A stretch of DNA of 39,507 bases, from the IMG/VR virus record IMGVR_UViG_3300026531_000005, positions 1-39,507 of that record; one strand, given 5' to 3'. Below, one piece after another: positions 8,866 through 17,014 of this stretch. The position numbers were made by a program, and so were the translations under genes. Positions within the stretch are counted from its first letter, which is position 1. Every line of letters starts with the position of its first letter. This DNA is from a virus. The notes under the pieces were generated by a model. The model saw only the letters and a list, made by a program, of their open reading frames with translations, searched no databases and was not told where the DNA came from.

Positions 8866-8890
8866 ATGAAAACGCCGCCCGAAGGCGGCG
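8866..8890 (-). terminator. Intrinsic terminator between sheath and tube genes
   Basis: On the minus strand a perfect 7-bp stem CGCCGCC/GGCGGCG with a TTCG tetraloop (8873-8890) is followed by TTTTCATTT. It lies in the 62 bases between the sheath stop and the tube start. It would cut or reduce read-through in the late operon, unless the polymerase is antiterminated. Confidence 0.8.
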
Positions 8891-8912
8891 CTATGCCACA
8901 GCCCACGCGCGT

Positions 8913-10442
8913 CTACGCGCTGGCGGCCTCGCTGGCCGGCACGATGTTGCTGAATTGCATGAGCAGGGCGAAGATGCGCAGCTGGTTGATCAGGATTGCC
9001 GGATACAACACGTCCACCCGGTTGGGGTTGGTGCGGTTCTGCTCCACGATCAGGCCCTTGGCGAACACGTCAGCCCCCTGCACCCAGCCGCTGTCGTCCT
9101 GCATGGACTGATAGTCCGCGGTCAGGTCGGCCCGGATGGTGCTGGGCGTCACGATGTTGGATCCGGGCGCCGGGCGCGTGCCGTTGGCCGCCAGCTTCTT
9201 GCGGGCGTACTTGGAAGTCACCACCAGCTTCAGGCGCCGCAGGACCGCCGCCAACGTGTTCATCGTCTCGACTTCCAGATAACTGTTGTCCGGCTGGCCG
9301 AACGCGTTCAGCTGGTACGTCGTGATGAGGTTTTCGATTGCCACCGTGCCGTCGTCCGCCACCGTGAAGGTGCTGATGCCGGTGTAGAGCAGCGTGTTGC
9401 GGTCGGTCAGCTGGAACCGCGATTCCAGCGGCGGCGGCAGGAAGCTCGCCAGCGGCACGGTCTGCATCGGCTGGGCCGGATCTGCGCGGCACGATATCGC
9501 CGCCGCAGCCGTCAGATCGGCGGCCAAGATCCACGAAGGCGTCGGCGAATTGTTGAACCCCATGACCGACACATGTTCATCGTTGCGGGTGGCGCCAAAG
9601 GTATGGCATTCGCCCAGCGTGCCGCGGAATCCGCCATAGGCGTGCCCATACAGGCCCTTGGACCAGCTCCAGCGGCCGGTCGTCGTGGACAGAAACGCCT
9701 TGACGGCATTCAGCGACGCGGCGTCGTTGTACGGCATGGCGATGAAGTCGAAGGTCATGTCGCCCAGATTCGCCAGCGCAGTGGTCAGCGTCGGATTGAC
9801 CTGCCCGCCGGACATCGGCGTGATCGTGACGCCCAGCCCCGCAGGGAGAGCTTCGCCGCTCAGTGCGCCGTAGAAGTTCAGGCGCACGTCGATGTCGTTG
9901 CCCGCCAGCCCCTTGTTCTTGGCCGTCAGGTTCACCTTCGTGGTGGACACCGCATCCACCGCGGCCGAAACCGGCAGATCTGCAGCGGCGTTGATCTGCG
10001 CCGCCAGCGCCGTCGCCAGTTGAGCGGTCGTCATGTTCGGCGTGCAGACCAGCGACACAACCGGCGAACCGGAGAATGCTGCGACGTACAGGGACAGCAC
10101 ACCGGTGGCCGTCGCCGCCGAAGTGAAGCTGATTGCGCCCGTGGCTGCGGTGGCCGAGGCATCGTCTGCCACTGGCAGATACCAGACCTCACCGAAGCTA
10201 TCACGCGCACGATAGACGGCCGTCATCAGCGCCAGCATCGAGCCCTGGCCGCCGAGCACCTTCGCCTCGTTGGCGCCCTGGGAAATCGCCGGCTTGCCGG
10301 GAACCGCGGTGCCGGCGGCCGTGATCTGACCGATGATCAGCGCCCGTTGGTTGATCTGACCGGTGTTCGCGCGACTCGGGTCGATATCGGCGTAGAACAG
10401 CGGCACCCGCAGATTCTGCGGGATGTTGGGAAACTGGATCAT
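8913..10442 (-). CDS. Contractile tail sheath protein (Mu gpL/gp39-like)
   Basis: 509 residues beginning MIQFPNIPQNLRVPLFYADI. The opening 'IPxxxRVPlfyaeiD.S.A' and 'ALIIGQITAAGTAVPGKP' are characteristic of the Mu-like sheath, as are 'EVWYLPVADD' and the C-terminal 'NLLTTY..NxfGqPDxSyld.eTl'-type segment (LITTYQLNAFGQPDNSYLEV). Subunits contract to drive the tube through the envelope. A run of G bases and GGGGGGAAAG precede the ATG, and the start touches the stop of the DUF2635 gene. Confidence 0.95.
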   Translation of the reverse strand: MIQFPNIPQNLRVPLFYADIDPSRANTGQINQRALIIGQITAAGTAVPGKPAISQGANEAKVLGGQGSMLALMTAVYRARDSFGEVWYLPVADDASATAATGAISFTSAATATGVLSLYVAAFSGSPVVSLVCTPNMTTAQLATALAAQINAAADLPVSAAVDAVSTTKVNLTAKNKGLAGNDIDVRLNFYGALSGEALPAGLGVTITPMSGGQVNPTLTTALANLGDMTFDFIAMPYNDAASLNAVKAFLSTTTGRWSWSKGLYGHAYGGFRGTLGECHTFGATRNDEHVSVMGFNNSPTPSWILAADLTAAAAISCRADPAQPMQTVPLASFLPPPLESRFQLTDRNTLLYTGISTFTVADDGTVAIENLITTYQLNAFGQPDNSYLEVETMNTLAAVLRRLKLVVTSKYARKKLAANGTRPAPGSNIVTPSTIRADLTADYQSMQDDSGWVQGADVFAKGLIVEQNRTNPNRVDVLYPAILINQLRIFALLMQFSNIVPASEAASA

Positions 10443-10652
10443 TTACTTTCCCCCCTTATTGGGCGGTGCCGGCGGCACCTCGTTGGTGGCCGACTTTTGG
10501 GCGCCAGGGGCGACCGCTTCGACCACGTCGCCGTCGCGCAAGCGCGCGGCCCAGTACAGGTCGTTTCCGTCCACGGGCATGCCCTCTTCAGGCATGAATT
10601 GTTTGCGTACCGGGTCGAACACCGTCAGTCCCGGGCGAGGTTTGATGTACAT
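10443..10652 (-). CDS. DUF2635 small tail protein (Mu gp38-like)
   Basis: 69 residues starting MYIKPRPGLTVFDPVRKQFM. The pattern 'KP..Gl.VrdP....lp..G..Vp...yW.rRl.dGDvve' is that of DUF2635, which stands immediately upstream of the sheath gene in Mu-like tail modules. Its molecular role is not established. TAGGAG precedes the ATG with good spacing, and the TAA is directly followed by the sheath ATG. Confidence 0.88.
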   Translation of the reverse strand: MYIKPRPGLTVFDPVRKQFMPEEGMPVDGNDLYWAARLRDGDVVEAVAPGAQKSATNEVPPAPPNKGGK

Positions 10653-10661
10653 GCAAAGCTC

Positions 10662-11213
10662 CTATTGCGGAAGGTCAAGATCCAAGCCGGGCACAGCTGT
10701 GCCGTCCGGCACCTGAACACGGGTATCCACCCCTTCCAGCGGATTGGTGGGAACGGGGAAGAAGTCCTCCGGACCCTGCACAAACTCCAGGCCCAGTTCA
10801 ACCAGGACGGCGCCCAGGTGATCCCCGGCGTCTTCCGGTCCCCGCGTAATGCGCGTGCGGAAGTAGGAAAACTGATTGAGTTCCTGCATCAGCGGCGGGT
10901 AGTTGATGACCGCGGCCTTAATCTGATCCCGGAGGGTTTCCAACGCGACCTGCAGGGCTGCAGCACCGGCGTTGTCCAGTTCCCCGGGATGACTCGCCCG
11001 GGCCTCGACCACGAGCGCCGAGGTCACTGTGAAGGCCGGGGCACCGCTTCGACCGAACGACACGCCGTCCTCATCGTTCGTTCGCACGAACAGGACGGGA
11101 TACTCTCCATCCCAGGTGGCCTGATCGCGTGGCGAATATGCCCTCGAACCTGCGTCGGTGGTGTTCGTGAGCGCCTGCACGGCCAACGCGCGCAGCTGGT
11201 TTGTCGTCGTCAT
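10662..11213 (-). CDS. Tail completion/terminator protein, Mu gp37-like (tentative)
   Basis: 183 residues starting MTTTNQLRALAVQALTNTTD. Readable segments are 'YPVLFVRTNDEDGVSFGRSG', 'TSALVVEARAS' and 'LEFVQGPEDFFPV'. Size, position before DUF2635 and sheath, and the mix of beta strands around a mid-protein helix fit the tail terminator/gp37 group that caps the tail for joining to the head. I cannot name the family from sequence with certainty. Its ATG overlaps the end of the FII-like gene by four bases. Confidence 0.65.
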   Translation of the reverse strand: MTTTNQLRALAVQALTNTTDAGSRAYSPRDQATWDGEYPVLFVRTNDEDGVSFGRSGAPAFTVTSALVVEARASHPGELDNAGAAALQVALETLRDQIKAAVINYPPLMQELNQFSYFRTRITRGPEDAGDHLGAVLVELGLEFVQGPEDFFPVPTNPLEGVDTRVQVPDGTAVPGLDLDLPQ

Positions 11214-11530
11214 AGCTTTTTCAATTTCAGATGTACCCAGCCCATTCCATCCGGCTGCTGTTCGAAAACGAGGAACGATTCGCCCGTCTTCTTCCGGGTG
11301 ATGTGGTCATCCTTCGCAGGCGGCCGCGGCAGATCGGCCAGGCGAAAGCCCGCACTCGGTGCGGTCGTCACCCAACCGACGCCGCCCTGGCCGTCCTGGA
11401 ATGCCGTCTTGTAGGCGTCGGTGAAGACGCCCGGCACGACCTTGGCCTTGGCACCGCCTGCAGGTTGATAGACCAGCTCTTCACCAAACGCAGTGTTAAT
11501 GGCCTGGCTGACCTGGTCGTAATCAACCAT
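11210..11530 (-). CDS. Head-tail joining protein, lambda gpFII-like
   Basis: 106 residues from ATG at 11530 (MVDYDQVSQAINTAFGEELV), chosen for the GAGG 7 bases upstream and the single-base gap to the preceding TGA. The pattern 'F...l.Y.p..G....v.GVF...y', then 'RLADLP..P..dD.it....geSflV.e.qpDG.GwvhL.L', fits the gpFII/phage_attach family, which forms the connector surface that accepts the tail. It sits between the capsid genes and the tail genes, as FII does in lambda. Confidence 0.75.
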   Translation of the reverse strand: MVDYDQVSQAINTAFGEELVYQPAGGAKAKVVPGVFTDAYKTAFQDGQGGVGWVTTAPSAGFRLADLPRPPAKDDHITRKKTGESFLVFEQQPDGMGWVHLKLKKL

Positions 11531-11531
11531 G

Positions 11532-11789
11532 TCAGCCTCGGCGGATCTGCGGACCGGAGCCGGATCCGAAGCGCGGACCGTTGCCACGCTGAACCGTCGG
11601 CGCATCCGGATCTTCCAGGAAGCCGAGCTGCCGCAGCCGCTCGACCTCGTCGGCAGGCAGATCGACTTCGTCGCCGGCCACCAGCGACTTCCCGTCTTCA
11701 GCCTGCAGGATGCGCCCGCGCGCCACTATGGCCGTTACGGTCTTCGCGGCGGTCGGTCCCTTGTCCTTCTGGTTCGTGGCGCCGCTCAT
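11532..11789 (-). CDS. Small protein at gpFI position, function unknown
   Basis: 85 residues from ATG at 11789 (MSGATNQKDKGPTAAKTVTA); an ATG one codon earlier overlaps the ribosome-binding GGTGGA and is less likely. The protein has a beta-like central part 'VTAIVARGRILQAEDGKSLV', then 'GDEVDLPADEVERLRQLGFL' and a flexible tail with GNGPRFGSGSGPQIRRG. Its place directly after the major capsid gene is that of lambda FI, a packaging accessory protein, but no FI similarity is evident to me. It overlaps the capsid stop (TGATGA) and leads into the FII-like gene. Confidence 0.7.
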   Translation of the reverse strand: MSGATNQKDKGPTAAKTVTAIVARGRILQAEDGKSLVAGDEVDLPADEVERLRQLGFLEDPDAPTVQRGNGPRFGSGSGPQIRRG

Positions 11790-12850
11790 CATTCCACCGC
11801 CGGATCGCAGACGTTGGCCGACAGGCAGGCATTCACTCGGCTGGGGATGATGATGGGGGACGACTGCATCATCAGCAGACGCTGGGCCGGGTCTTCCTGC
11901 ACCCACGTCTTGGGCGCGAACGGCAGCGATTGGTAGTTGAAGGCCGGATCCATGATCTGGCCGAAGGCGCGGGTGCCCTGCAGGTTGGGACCAGACATGA
12001 TCAGGTCACCGTCGTACAGCATCGGCCGCTCGACGTTGTTCTCGTCCACGAACCAGTCGTTGTACAGCCACAGGTCGAACTGCCCCCACTTGCCCTTGTA
12101 GACCGCGCCATGCTTGATCTCGGAGCCGGGGTTAATCGCGTTGCCGAACGGCGCTTGTGCCGGCCAGACGATTGCCCCCTTCAGCGCCGGATCGAGGATG
12201 AACCCCGCCCACGAGCTGGGCGTGAACACCAGCTCCGATACCGTCGCGCCCGAGCGCTTGAGGACACGGGTCGCCCAGGCGTCGATATCGCGGGAGGGAG
12301 AGGCAGTGCCCGCCGCGATGTTGCTGGCAGTCCACTTCCGTCCCAGCGTCAACCCAACCGTCAGGTCCGGCGCCCGGCCGAAGTCCACGATCACGGTTTC
12401 GAAACCCTCGCCTTCGATGGTGACCTGGCCCAGACGCAGCGCGCTGGCGGCCATCCATTCCAGGCGGCGCGTCAGAATGTCAATCTGGTCCGTCATTTCG
12501 GCTTCCAGGTTGGCCATTTCGCGCTCGATGCCCTTCAGGTCGCCACCGATGCGCTCGCCGATCATGCGTCGCACCGGCTTGAGCAGATCCGGCGCGCGCT
12601 TGTCCTTGATGTAGGCGGGCTTGAAGGTGTTGGTCTGGAAGCGGCGCTGTTCGACCAGCTTGCCTTCGACCAGCGGCGAAACGAACGGCGCCATGCGGCG
12701 CATGCCGATGTCAACGTCGATCGCGACTTCTTCGCTATCCGAGGTCACGAGGTTGGGGAAGAACCGGTCCAACAGGAAGGACTGAGCGGTTTTCAGATTC
12801 GGAACGACCTGGATCAGGTCGATGGTGGTGTAAACCAAATTGGAAGACAT
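11789..12850 (-). CDS. Major capsid protein, lambda gpE family
   Basis: 353 residues, close to lambda gpE (341). Recognisable segments are 'FLLDRFFPNLVTSDSEEVAI', 'RRMAPFVSPLVEGKLVEQ', 'FKPAYIKDKRAPDLL' and the long helix 'EREMANLEAEMTDQIDILTR' with 'RRLEWMAASALRLGQVTIEG'. These define the Phage_cap_E family with the HK97 fold. GGAG precedes the ATG. Two features frame the gene: a strong terminator upstream, and a decoration-protein gene beyond it. The order D-E follows lambda. Confidence 0.95.
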   Translation of the reverse strand: MSSNLVYTTIDLIQVVPNLKTAQSFLLDRFFPNLVTSDSEEVAIDVDIGMRRMAPFVSPLVEGKLVEQRRFQTNTFKPAYIKDKRAPDLLKPVRRMIGERIGGDLKGIEREMANLEAEMTDQIDILTRRLEWMAASALRLGQVTIEGEGFETVIVDFGRAPDLTVGLTLGRKWTASNIAAGTASPSRDIDAWATRVLKRSGATVSELVFTPSSWAGFILDPALKGAIVWPAQAPFGNAINPGSEIKHGAVYKGKWGQFDLWLYNDWFVDENNVERPMLYDGDLIMSGPNLQGTRAFGQIMDPAFNYQSLPFAPKTWVQEDPAQRLLMMQSSPIIIPSRVNACLSANVCDPAVE

Positions 12851-12883
12851 TCGTCATCTCCGTAGCAATATTCTGGCGGACGT

Positions 12884-12906
12884 AAAAAAGCCCCGCTCGG
12901 CGGGGC
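12884..12906 (-). terminator. Intrinsic terminator between decoration and capsid genes
   Basis: Read on the minus strand, GCCCCG (12906-12901) and its complement CGGGGC (12895-12890) form a stem with a 5-base loop, followed by TTTTTT (12889-12884). It stands between the stop of the decoration gene and the capsid start, where it would shorten most transcripts unless antitermination operates. Confidence 0.85.
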
Positions 12907-12930
12907 CTCTTCTGCGTGTTGCGCGCGGCT

Positions 12931-13611
12931 TTAAGTCGGGTCGGCCGCCGACACCGAGGACTTGACGTGGATCGCGTACTGGCGCAAGGCCGCGGTCAGC
13001 GCGGGCAGCGTCCAGCTCGGGTCGTAGTACAGCGCACGACCGTTGACCTCGACCTGCACATAGGCACCGGCGTTGACCGGGCCGCTCGTAGCGTCCGAAT
13101 AGTCAGCGAGGATGGCCGAAGGCACCTGACTGCCATCGGTCGCGCCTTTCACCGACAGGACGAACTGGCCGACGGCGTCGTTGACGTCGATAACGAACGT
13201 GTCGCCCGCAGCAAATGCCGTGGCGCCTGCGGTGATGGTGAAGCCGAGGCCACCTTGCGTGTAGGCAGTTCCCACGGCCGCGTTTGCGAGCGCGGTGCCT
13301 TCCGGGTCCACCACCTTGAACGTGGTCGCGGCAGTGGCGGTCAGCTGGTAATTACCCAGCTTGGCGCCTGCGCCCACGGTGACGGCGCCGATCGTGCCAT
13401 TGCCCGTATTGGTGCCGGATGCCGTAGCGACAGCGGTGCTGCTCGTGATCATGCCCAGCACCGCCCCGCGCGGCAGCTTGCCGGACGCGAGGATGATGGG
13501 CTGCGAGACGATCTGCAAACCGCCCGCAATCAGTTGATCGGGGACGAAGACATCCGCCCGGACGCCGGGCTTCTGGGGGCTGTTCCCCACGGGATTGACG
13601 GGAAGCGTCAT
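12931..13611 (-). CDS. Head decoration protein, lambda gpD-like, enlarged
   Basis: 226 residues, about twice lambda gpD (110). The N-terminal 'DQLIAGGLQIVSQPIILASG' with 'LPRGAVLGMIT' and the C-terminal 'SAILADYSDATSGPVNAGAY' match the HDPD family, in which trimers clamp the capsid at threefold axes. Between them lies an extra ~85-residue Thr/Ala/Gly-rich beta segment (about residues 57-145), a common insertion that may be exposed on the head. AGGAG precedes the start. The gene is followed by the terminator at 12884-12906. Confidence 0.85.
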   Translation of the reverse strand: MTLPVNPVGNSPQKPGVRADVFVPDQLIAGGLQIVSQPIILASGKLPRGAVLGMITSSTAVATASGTNTGNGTIGAVTVGAGAKLGNYQLTATAATTFKVVDPEGTALANAAVGTAYTQGGLGFTITAGATAFAAGDTFVIDVNDAVGQFVLSVKGATDGSQVPSAILADYSDATSGPVNAGAYVQVEVNGRALYYDPSWTLPALTAALRQYAIHVKSSVSAADPT

Positions 13612-13644
13612 GAGTATTGCTCCTGATTATCTGAATTGCGGGGT

Positions 13645-14214
13645 TCAAGCTTCGCCGCGGCGCTTCTTGCCCGCCGCGACGATCTTCTGCGCCATGGTCA
13701 TCTGGCCGTCGCCGCCACCCGAACCCGGGTTGGGGATGGTCGTGCCTTGCATGCGCTCGGACAGGGTGCGGCGTGCCGGCGGCGCCTGATCCGCTCGGCC
13801 AGCGTCCAGCGCCGCGATCGCGGCCTTGGACGACATGCCCGTGTCGAAAGCGAACACGCAGGCTTGGCGGGCGACGCCCAGGCGCAGGCCATGGGCCACG
13901 ATGCGGGCGCAACGCACCCGCTCGGCGGCGCGGGCCGCCTTCTTCGACTGGTCTTTTTCCTTGTCGTCGCCGTCGTCTTCGGATTCGGCGTCCGGGTCTT
14001 CCCCGTTTTCCAGCACATCGTCACGCTCGTCGTCTTCGCGGTCGAGTTCTTCCATGCGTTTTGCATAGTCGTCGTCGGACTCGCCTTCCCGCTGCTTGCG
14101 CTCGTCGTCGGACTTGTCCTTGTCGTCCTCGTCGTCCTGTTCGGCACGGGCGCTACGAGCGCGACCCAGGCTCAACAGCGAGGCAAAGGGGGAAGAAGAG
14201 AAAGGTTTCTTCAT
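13645..14214 (-). CDS. Acidic, charged protein, probable capsid scaffold
   Basis: 189 residues. Residues 25-90 are almost all Asp/Glu/Lys/Arg/Ser (EQDDEDDKDKSDDERKQREG is typical), so probably extended or coiled; the C-terminal part is basic (KIVAAGKKRRGEA). No enzyme motif is visible. In lambda the scaffold Nu3 is encoded in the 3' part of the protease gene C; here a separate acidic protein directly follows the S49 protease and precedes decoration and capsid proteins, so scaffold is the best guess. This is inference from position and composition. Confidence 0.55.
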   Translation of the reverse strand: MKKPFSSSPFASLLSLGRARSARAEQDDEDDKDKSDDERKQREGESDDDYAKRMEELDREDDERDDVLENGEDPDAESEDDGDDKEKDQSKKAARAAERVRCARIVAHGLRLGVARQACVFAFDTGMSSKAAIAALDAGRADQAPPARRTLSERMQGTTIPNPGSGGGDGQMTMAQKIVAAGKKRRGEA

Positions 14215-14235
14215 TGCAGTAGTCTCACAGGTTGT

Positions 14236-15123
14236 TTACCGGCCCAGCAGGTCCAGCAGTTCGAGAAATGCGGCGTCGGGCGCCATGACTGCGTCTGCCA
14301 AGCCGCGGCTGACGCCGGCCGCCCCCATGAAGCAGGCGGCTTGTGTGTCGCGCACGGAATCCGGCGCGATATTTCGATTTCGGGCGACGGTTCCCACGAA
14401 CAGCTCGCCCATCGTGTTGATCTCGGCCTGAACACTACTCAGGGCCGCTTCGGATAGCGGCAGCTCGGGACGGAAATCCGCCTTATGGCTGCCGTAGGTG
14501 ATGAACGTCACGGCTACCCCTGACGCGGTCAGCGCCTTGGACAGATCGACATGCATCACGATCACGCCGATCGAGCCGACCCCGCCGGTGCGCGGCACGA
14601 TGATGCGGTCAGCTGCGCTGGCGATCGCATACCCCGCCGAATAGGCCGACTCGGTCAAGATGGCCCAGATGGGCTTATCGCCCCGCAGACCGTAGATGGT
14701 GTCGACCAGGTCGAAACAGCCCGCGACCTCGCCGCCGGGCGAGTCGATATCCAACACGATCGCCTCGACCGCCGGATCCGCATAGGCGCTCAGAATGCTC
14801 TGCCTGATGCCGTCATAGCCAGTCATGCCCGAATAGGGCCGGAGCGACCCAAGCTTCTGCACGAGCGTGCCCTGCACCTTGATGCAGGCAACAGGGGCTT
14901 CTCCCACCATGTCGTAACCAGCGTCGCGAATCGTCTCACCCGGTTTCACCAGCTCGTCGTCATAGTCATCCCAGGCCATCGGACGCAAATTCGCGCCGTC
15001 CAACCGCATGATCTGGCTGACTCCGAGCCGCTCGGCGAGCGCGGCCATGATGACCTCGGCCTTGTCCTGACGAATCGCCAGCGGCGTGTTGAACAGCCGC
15101 TGGCCTAAGTGCGCAAAACGCAT
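14236..15123 (-). CDS. S49-family capsid maturation protease (lambda gpC-like)
   Basis: 295 residues. The SppA/S49 fold is visible: 'VQGTLVQKLG', 'AIVLDIDSPGGEVAGCFDLV', 'ILTESAYSAGYAIASAADRI' with probable nucleophile Ser162, 'GVGSIGVIVMHVDLSKAL' and 'YGSHKADFRPELPLSEA' with probable catalytic base Lys214. Such enzymes cut scaffold and portal during head maturation. The ATG touches the portal's TAA (TAAATG), suggesting coupled translation, and the scaffold-like gene follows. Confidence 0.93.
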   Translation of the reverse strand: MRFAHLGQRLFNTPLAIRQDKAEVIMAALAERLGVSQIMRLDGANLRPMAWDDYDDELVKPGETIRDAGYDMVGEAPVACIKVQGTLVQKLGSLRPYSGMTGYDGIRQSILSAYADPAVEAIVLDIDSPGGEVAGCFDLVDTIYGLRGDKPIWAILTESAYSAGYAIASAADRIIVPRTGGVGSIGVIVMHVDLSKALTASGVAVTFITYGSHKADFRPELPLSEAALSSVQAEINTMGELFVGTVARNRNIAPDSVRDTQAACFMGAAGVSRGLADAVMAPDAAFLELLDLLGR

Positions 15124-16755
15124 TTATTTTTCCTCCGGTAGTTGGGCGGCGTCTTTCGAATCCAACCCCTGAAGCACTGCCGGGACGGGCAAGCCCAGTC
15201 GCTCGTAGCGTTCGATTTCGATAGCCCGCCGGTCGGCCACGTCGCGCCAGTCGGTGCCGGATATCTCCGCGCACTCATCCTCAAGCGAGGACATGCCGCC
15301 GTCGATGCCCAACAACGCGCCTTGACGCTCTTTGACGATGTCGACCAACCCTCGGCCCGGCCCCATCCACTTGGCGCGCGCATACGCCGCACGCGCTTCG
15401 ATAAATTCCGGGGCGTTTCTCGGCATCGGGTAGTCATCCACGTCCATGGATTCCTCCAGCCATGCGCAATAAATCGGGTGGGCCTGACCGGACGCGAAGC
15501 CAATCCGCCGACGGGCGAAGGTCTTCCACGCCTCCAGCATCGCAGACCGATACGCGCTGTAGTTCACTTCCGCCCAGTTCTGGCTGATCTGCTGCGCGGC
15601 CAGTCCGGTCCCTGCGGAAAAATGCCGCAACATGGCGCTTTCAAACGAAGCAAAGTTGCCACTCGGCCGGCTCGAGGCAACAGTGCCGATCGTCTCGCCC
15701 GGGTACAGGTGTGTAACCCCGGCATCGCCCAACCGAGTGCGGCGCTCCTGGTGGAATTCCGAGCGCTCGCGCTGGTATGCGCTGACCTTGTCCGACCCCG
15801 CCAGGGCTTCCTCGACGAGATCCGTATCGAACGGGCTTTGAATGTAGGCAGCAAAGAATGCGTTGATGATGGCCGCATCCAGCTCGGTGCTGTCGTACTT
15901 GATCAGCATCTTGAACCGCTGGATCACCGGCGTGAGAAAGCCGACCCCTCGATGCTGCGACGCCCGATCATGATCGAAACTATGCACCACAATCGGACGC
16001 CCCCAGTTCGTCTCGCGCGCGATGCGATCCCATCGCACGCTATCGCCAGCGCTGAACCAATCCCCCTGATGAGCGCGCCGGATGTGATACCAGGTTGGCA
16101 CGCCGTAGCTATCGACCTCCACGCCCCCACGCAAAGCCTGCTGGTCGAAATTCTGCTGCGGGTTGGAGAGACGATCCGGATCCATAATCTGCACCGCTGT
16201 CGCGTACCGGGCGCGCCCGACCGCGATGCGATCAGGCAGCCAATGCAGCATCGAAAGCGCATCACCGTCAATGAGGTGGTGCCGGAATCCGAGTTGCATC
16301 ATTTGCGGGAACGAGAGCATGCGCTCTGAATCGCAGTAGAAGAACGGATCATTCGCCCACGACCGCCAGTTTGCTTCCACCGCCTGGCCGAACTCGTCCG
16401 CCCAGCGGTGATCGAACGCCTTGATGCCGGTCACCGTCCGCAGCCAGCGATAGTCCGGCTTGGAGATCGGTCGAAAATCCGGCCCGATGACGTTGTCGAC
16501 GGTTCGCATCACCGCAGCTGTCGCCCAGCCATCATTGCGGATCAGGTCTCGTGCCCGCGCCGCCAGGCGGTCGCGGTACATATTGACCTCACCGTCCGGC
16601 GAGGATAGATAAGGATGCCAATCGCGAACGTGGCCACCGTGCTGGTCAGCCGCGTCATATGGCGCGTTGCCACCTGGCGCCAACATGGTCCCAAGGCGGC
16701 GAACCGCGGGCAACGGCTTACCGTGCCTGTCCAGGATAGAAATTGAGTTTTCCAT
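15124..16755 (-). CDS. Portal protein, lambda gpB family
   Basis: 543 residues, near lambda gpB (533). Family markers are 'ARARDLIRNDGWATAAVMRT' and 'DNVIGPDFRPISKP', 'RADEFGQAVEANWRSWA'-like 'WADEFGQAVEANWRSWANDP', 'HHLIDGDALSMLHWLPDR', 'AVQIMDPDRLSNPQ' and 'TGLAAQQISQNWAEVNYSAY'. The dodecameric portal is the DNA gate and the nucleus of head assembly. The start shares one base with the stop of the gpW gene (TGATG). Confidence 0.95.
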   Translation of the reverse strand: MENSISILDRHGKPLPAVRRLGTMLAPGGNAPYDAADQHGGHVRDWHPYLSSPDGEVNMYRDRLAARARDLIRNDGWATAAVMRTVDNVIGPDFRPISKPDYRWLRTVTGIKAFDHRWADEFGQAVEANWRSWANDPFFYCDSERMLSFPQMMQLGFRHHLIDGDALSMLHWLPDRIAVGRARYATAVQIMDPDRLSNPQQNFDQQALRGGVEVDSYGVPTWYHIRRAHQGDWFSAGDSVRWDRIARETNWGRPIVVHSFDHDRASQHRGVGFLTPVIQRFKMLIKYDSTELDAAIINAFFAAYIQSPFDTDLVEEALAGSDKVSAYQRERSEFHQERRTRLGDAGVTHLYPGETIGTVASSRPSGNFASFESAMLRHFSAGTGLAAQQISQNWAEVNYSAYRSAMLEAWKTFARRRIGFASGQAHPIYCAWLEESMDVDDYPMPRNAPEFIEARAAYARAKWMGPGRGLVDIVKERQGALLGIDGGMSSLEDECAEISGTDWRDVADRRAIEIERYERLGLPVPAVLQGLDSKDAAQLPEEK

Positions 16756-17003
16756 CAGCGCATCACGAAGTTAATCTGCCGGCGCGCCCGAGGGACGATG
16801 CCGAGCAATTTCTGCAGGAGGGCGATTTCACCCTGGAGACGGCTCAAGTCGGTGGCCCTGTACGTGACCGACTTCGAGCCATCGGATTGCGCGTAGCTGG
16901 CGGCGGCCACCTGCTTGCCCATCAGGAGTTCAAAATAGGCGGCCTTCAGGGCGGTCAGCCGCGCCTGCATATCCTCCCTGCTCATTCCGTCATAAACGCT
17001 CAT
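16755..17003 (-). CDS. gpW-like head-tail joining protein
   Basis: 82 residues, slightly longer than lambda gpW (68). The opening 'SREDMQARLTALKAAYFELL' with 'MGKQVAAASYAQSDGSKSVT' and 'RLQGEIALLQKLLG' follows the gpW pattern (two helices around a beta hairpin with 'l..A..a...L..G...v.v...gr.v.y...d...L...i..L'). gpW closes the portal after packaging. ACGAGG precedes the ATG. Order terminase-W-portal is as in lambda. Confidence 0.88.
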   Translation of the reverse strand: MSVYDGMSREDMQARLTALKAAYFELLMGKQVAAASYAQSDGSKSVTYRATDLSRLQGEIALLQKLLGIVPRARRQINFVMR

Positions 17004-17014
17004 GGCGTACCTCG

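Noticed and set aside
8955-11414. 819-codon open frame on the plus strand
   Set aside because: It lies wholly antisense to the sheath, DUF2635 and gp37-like genes, is rich in Arg and Gln, and has no family features; it is a GC-driven shadow.
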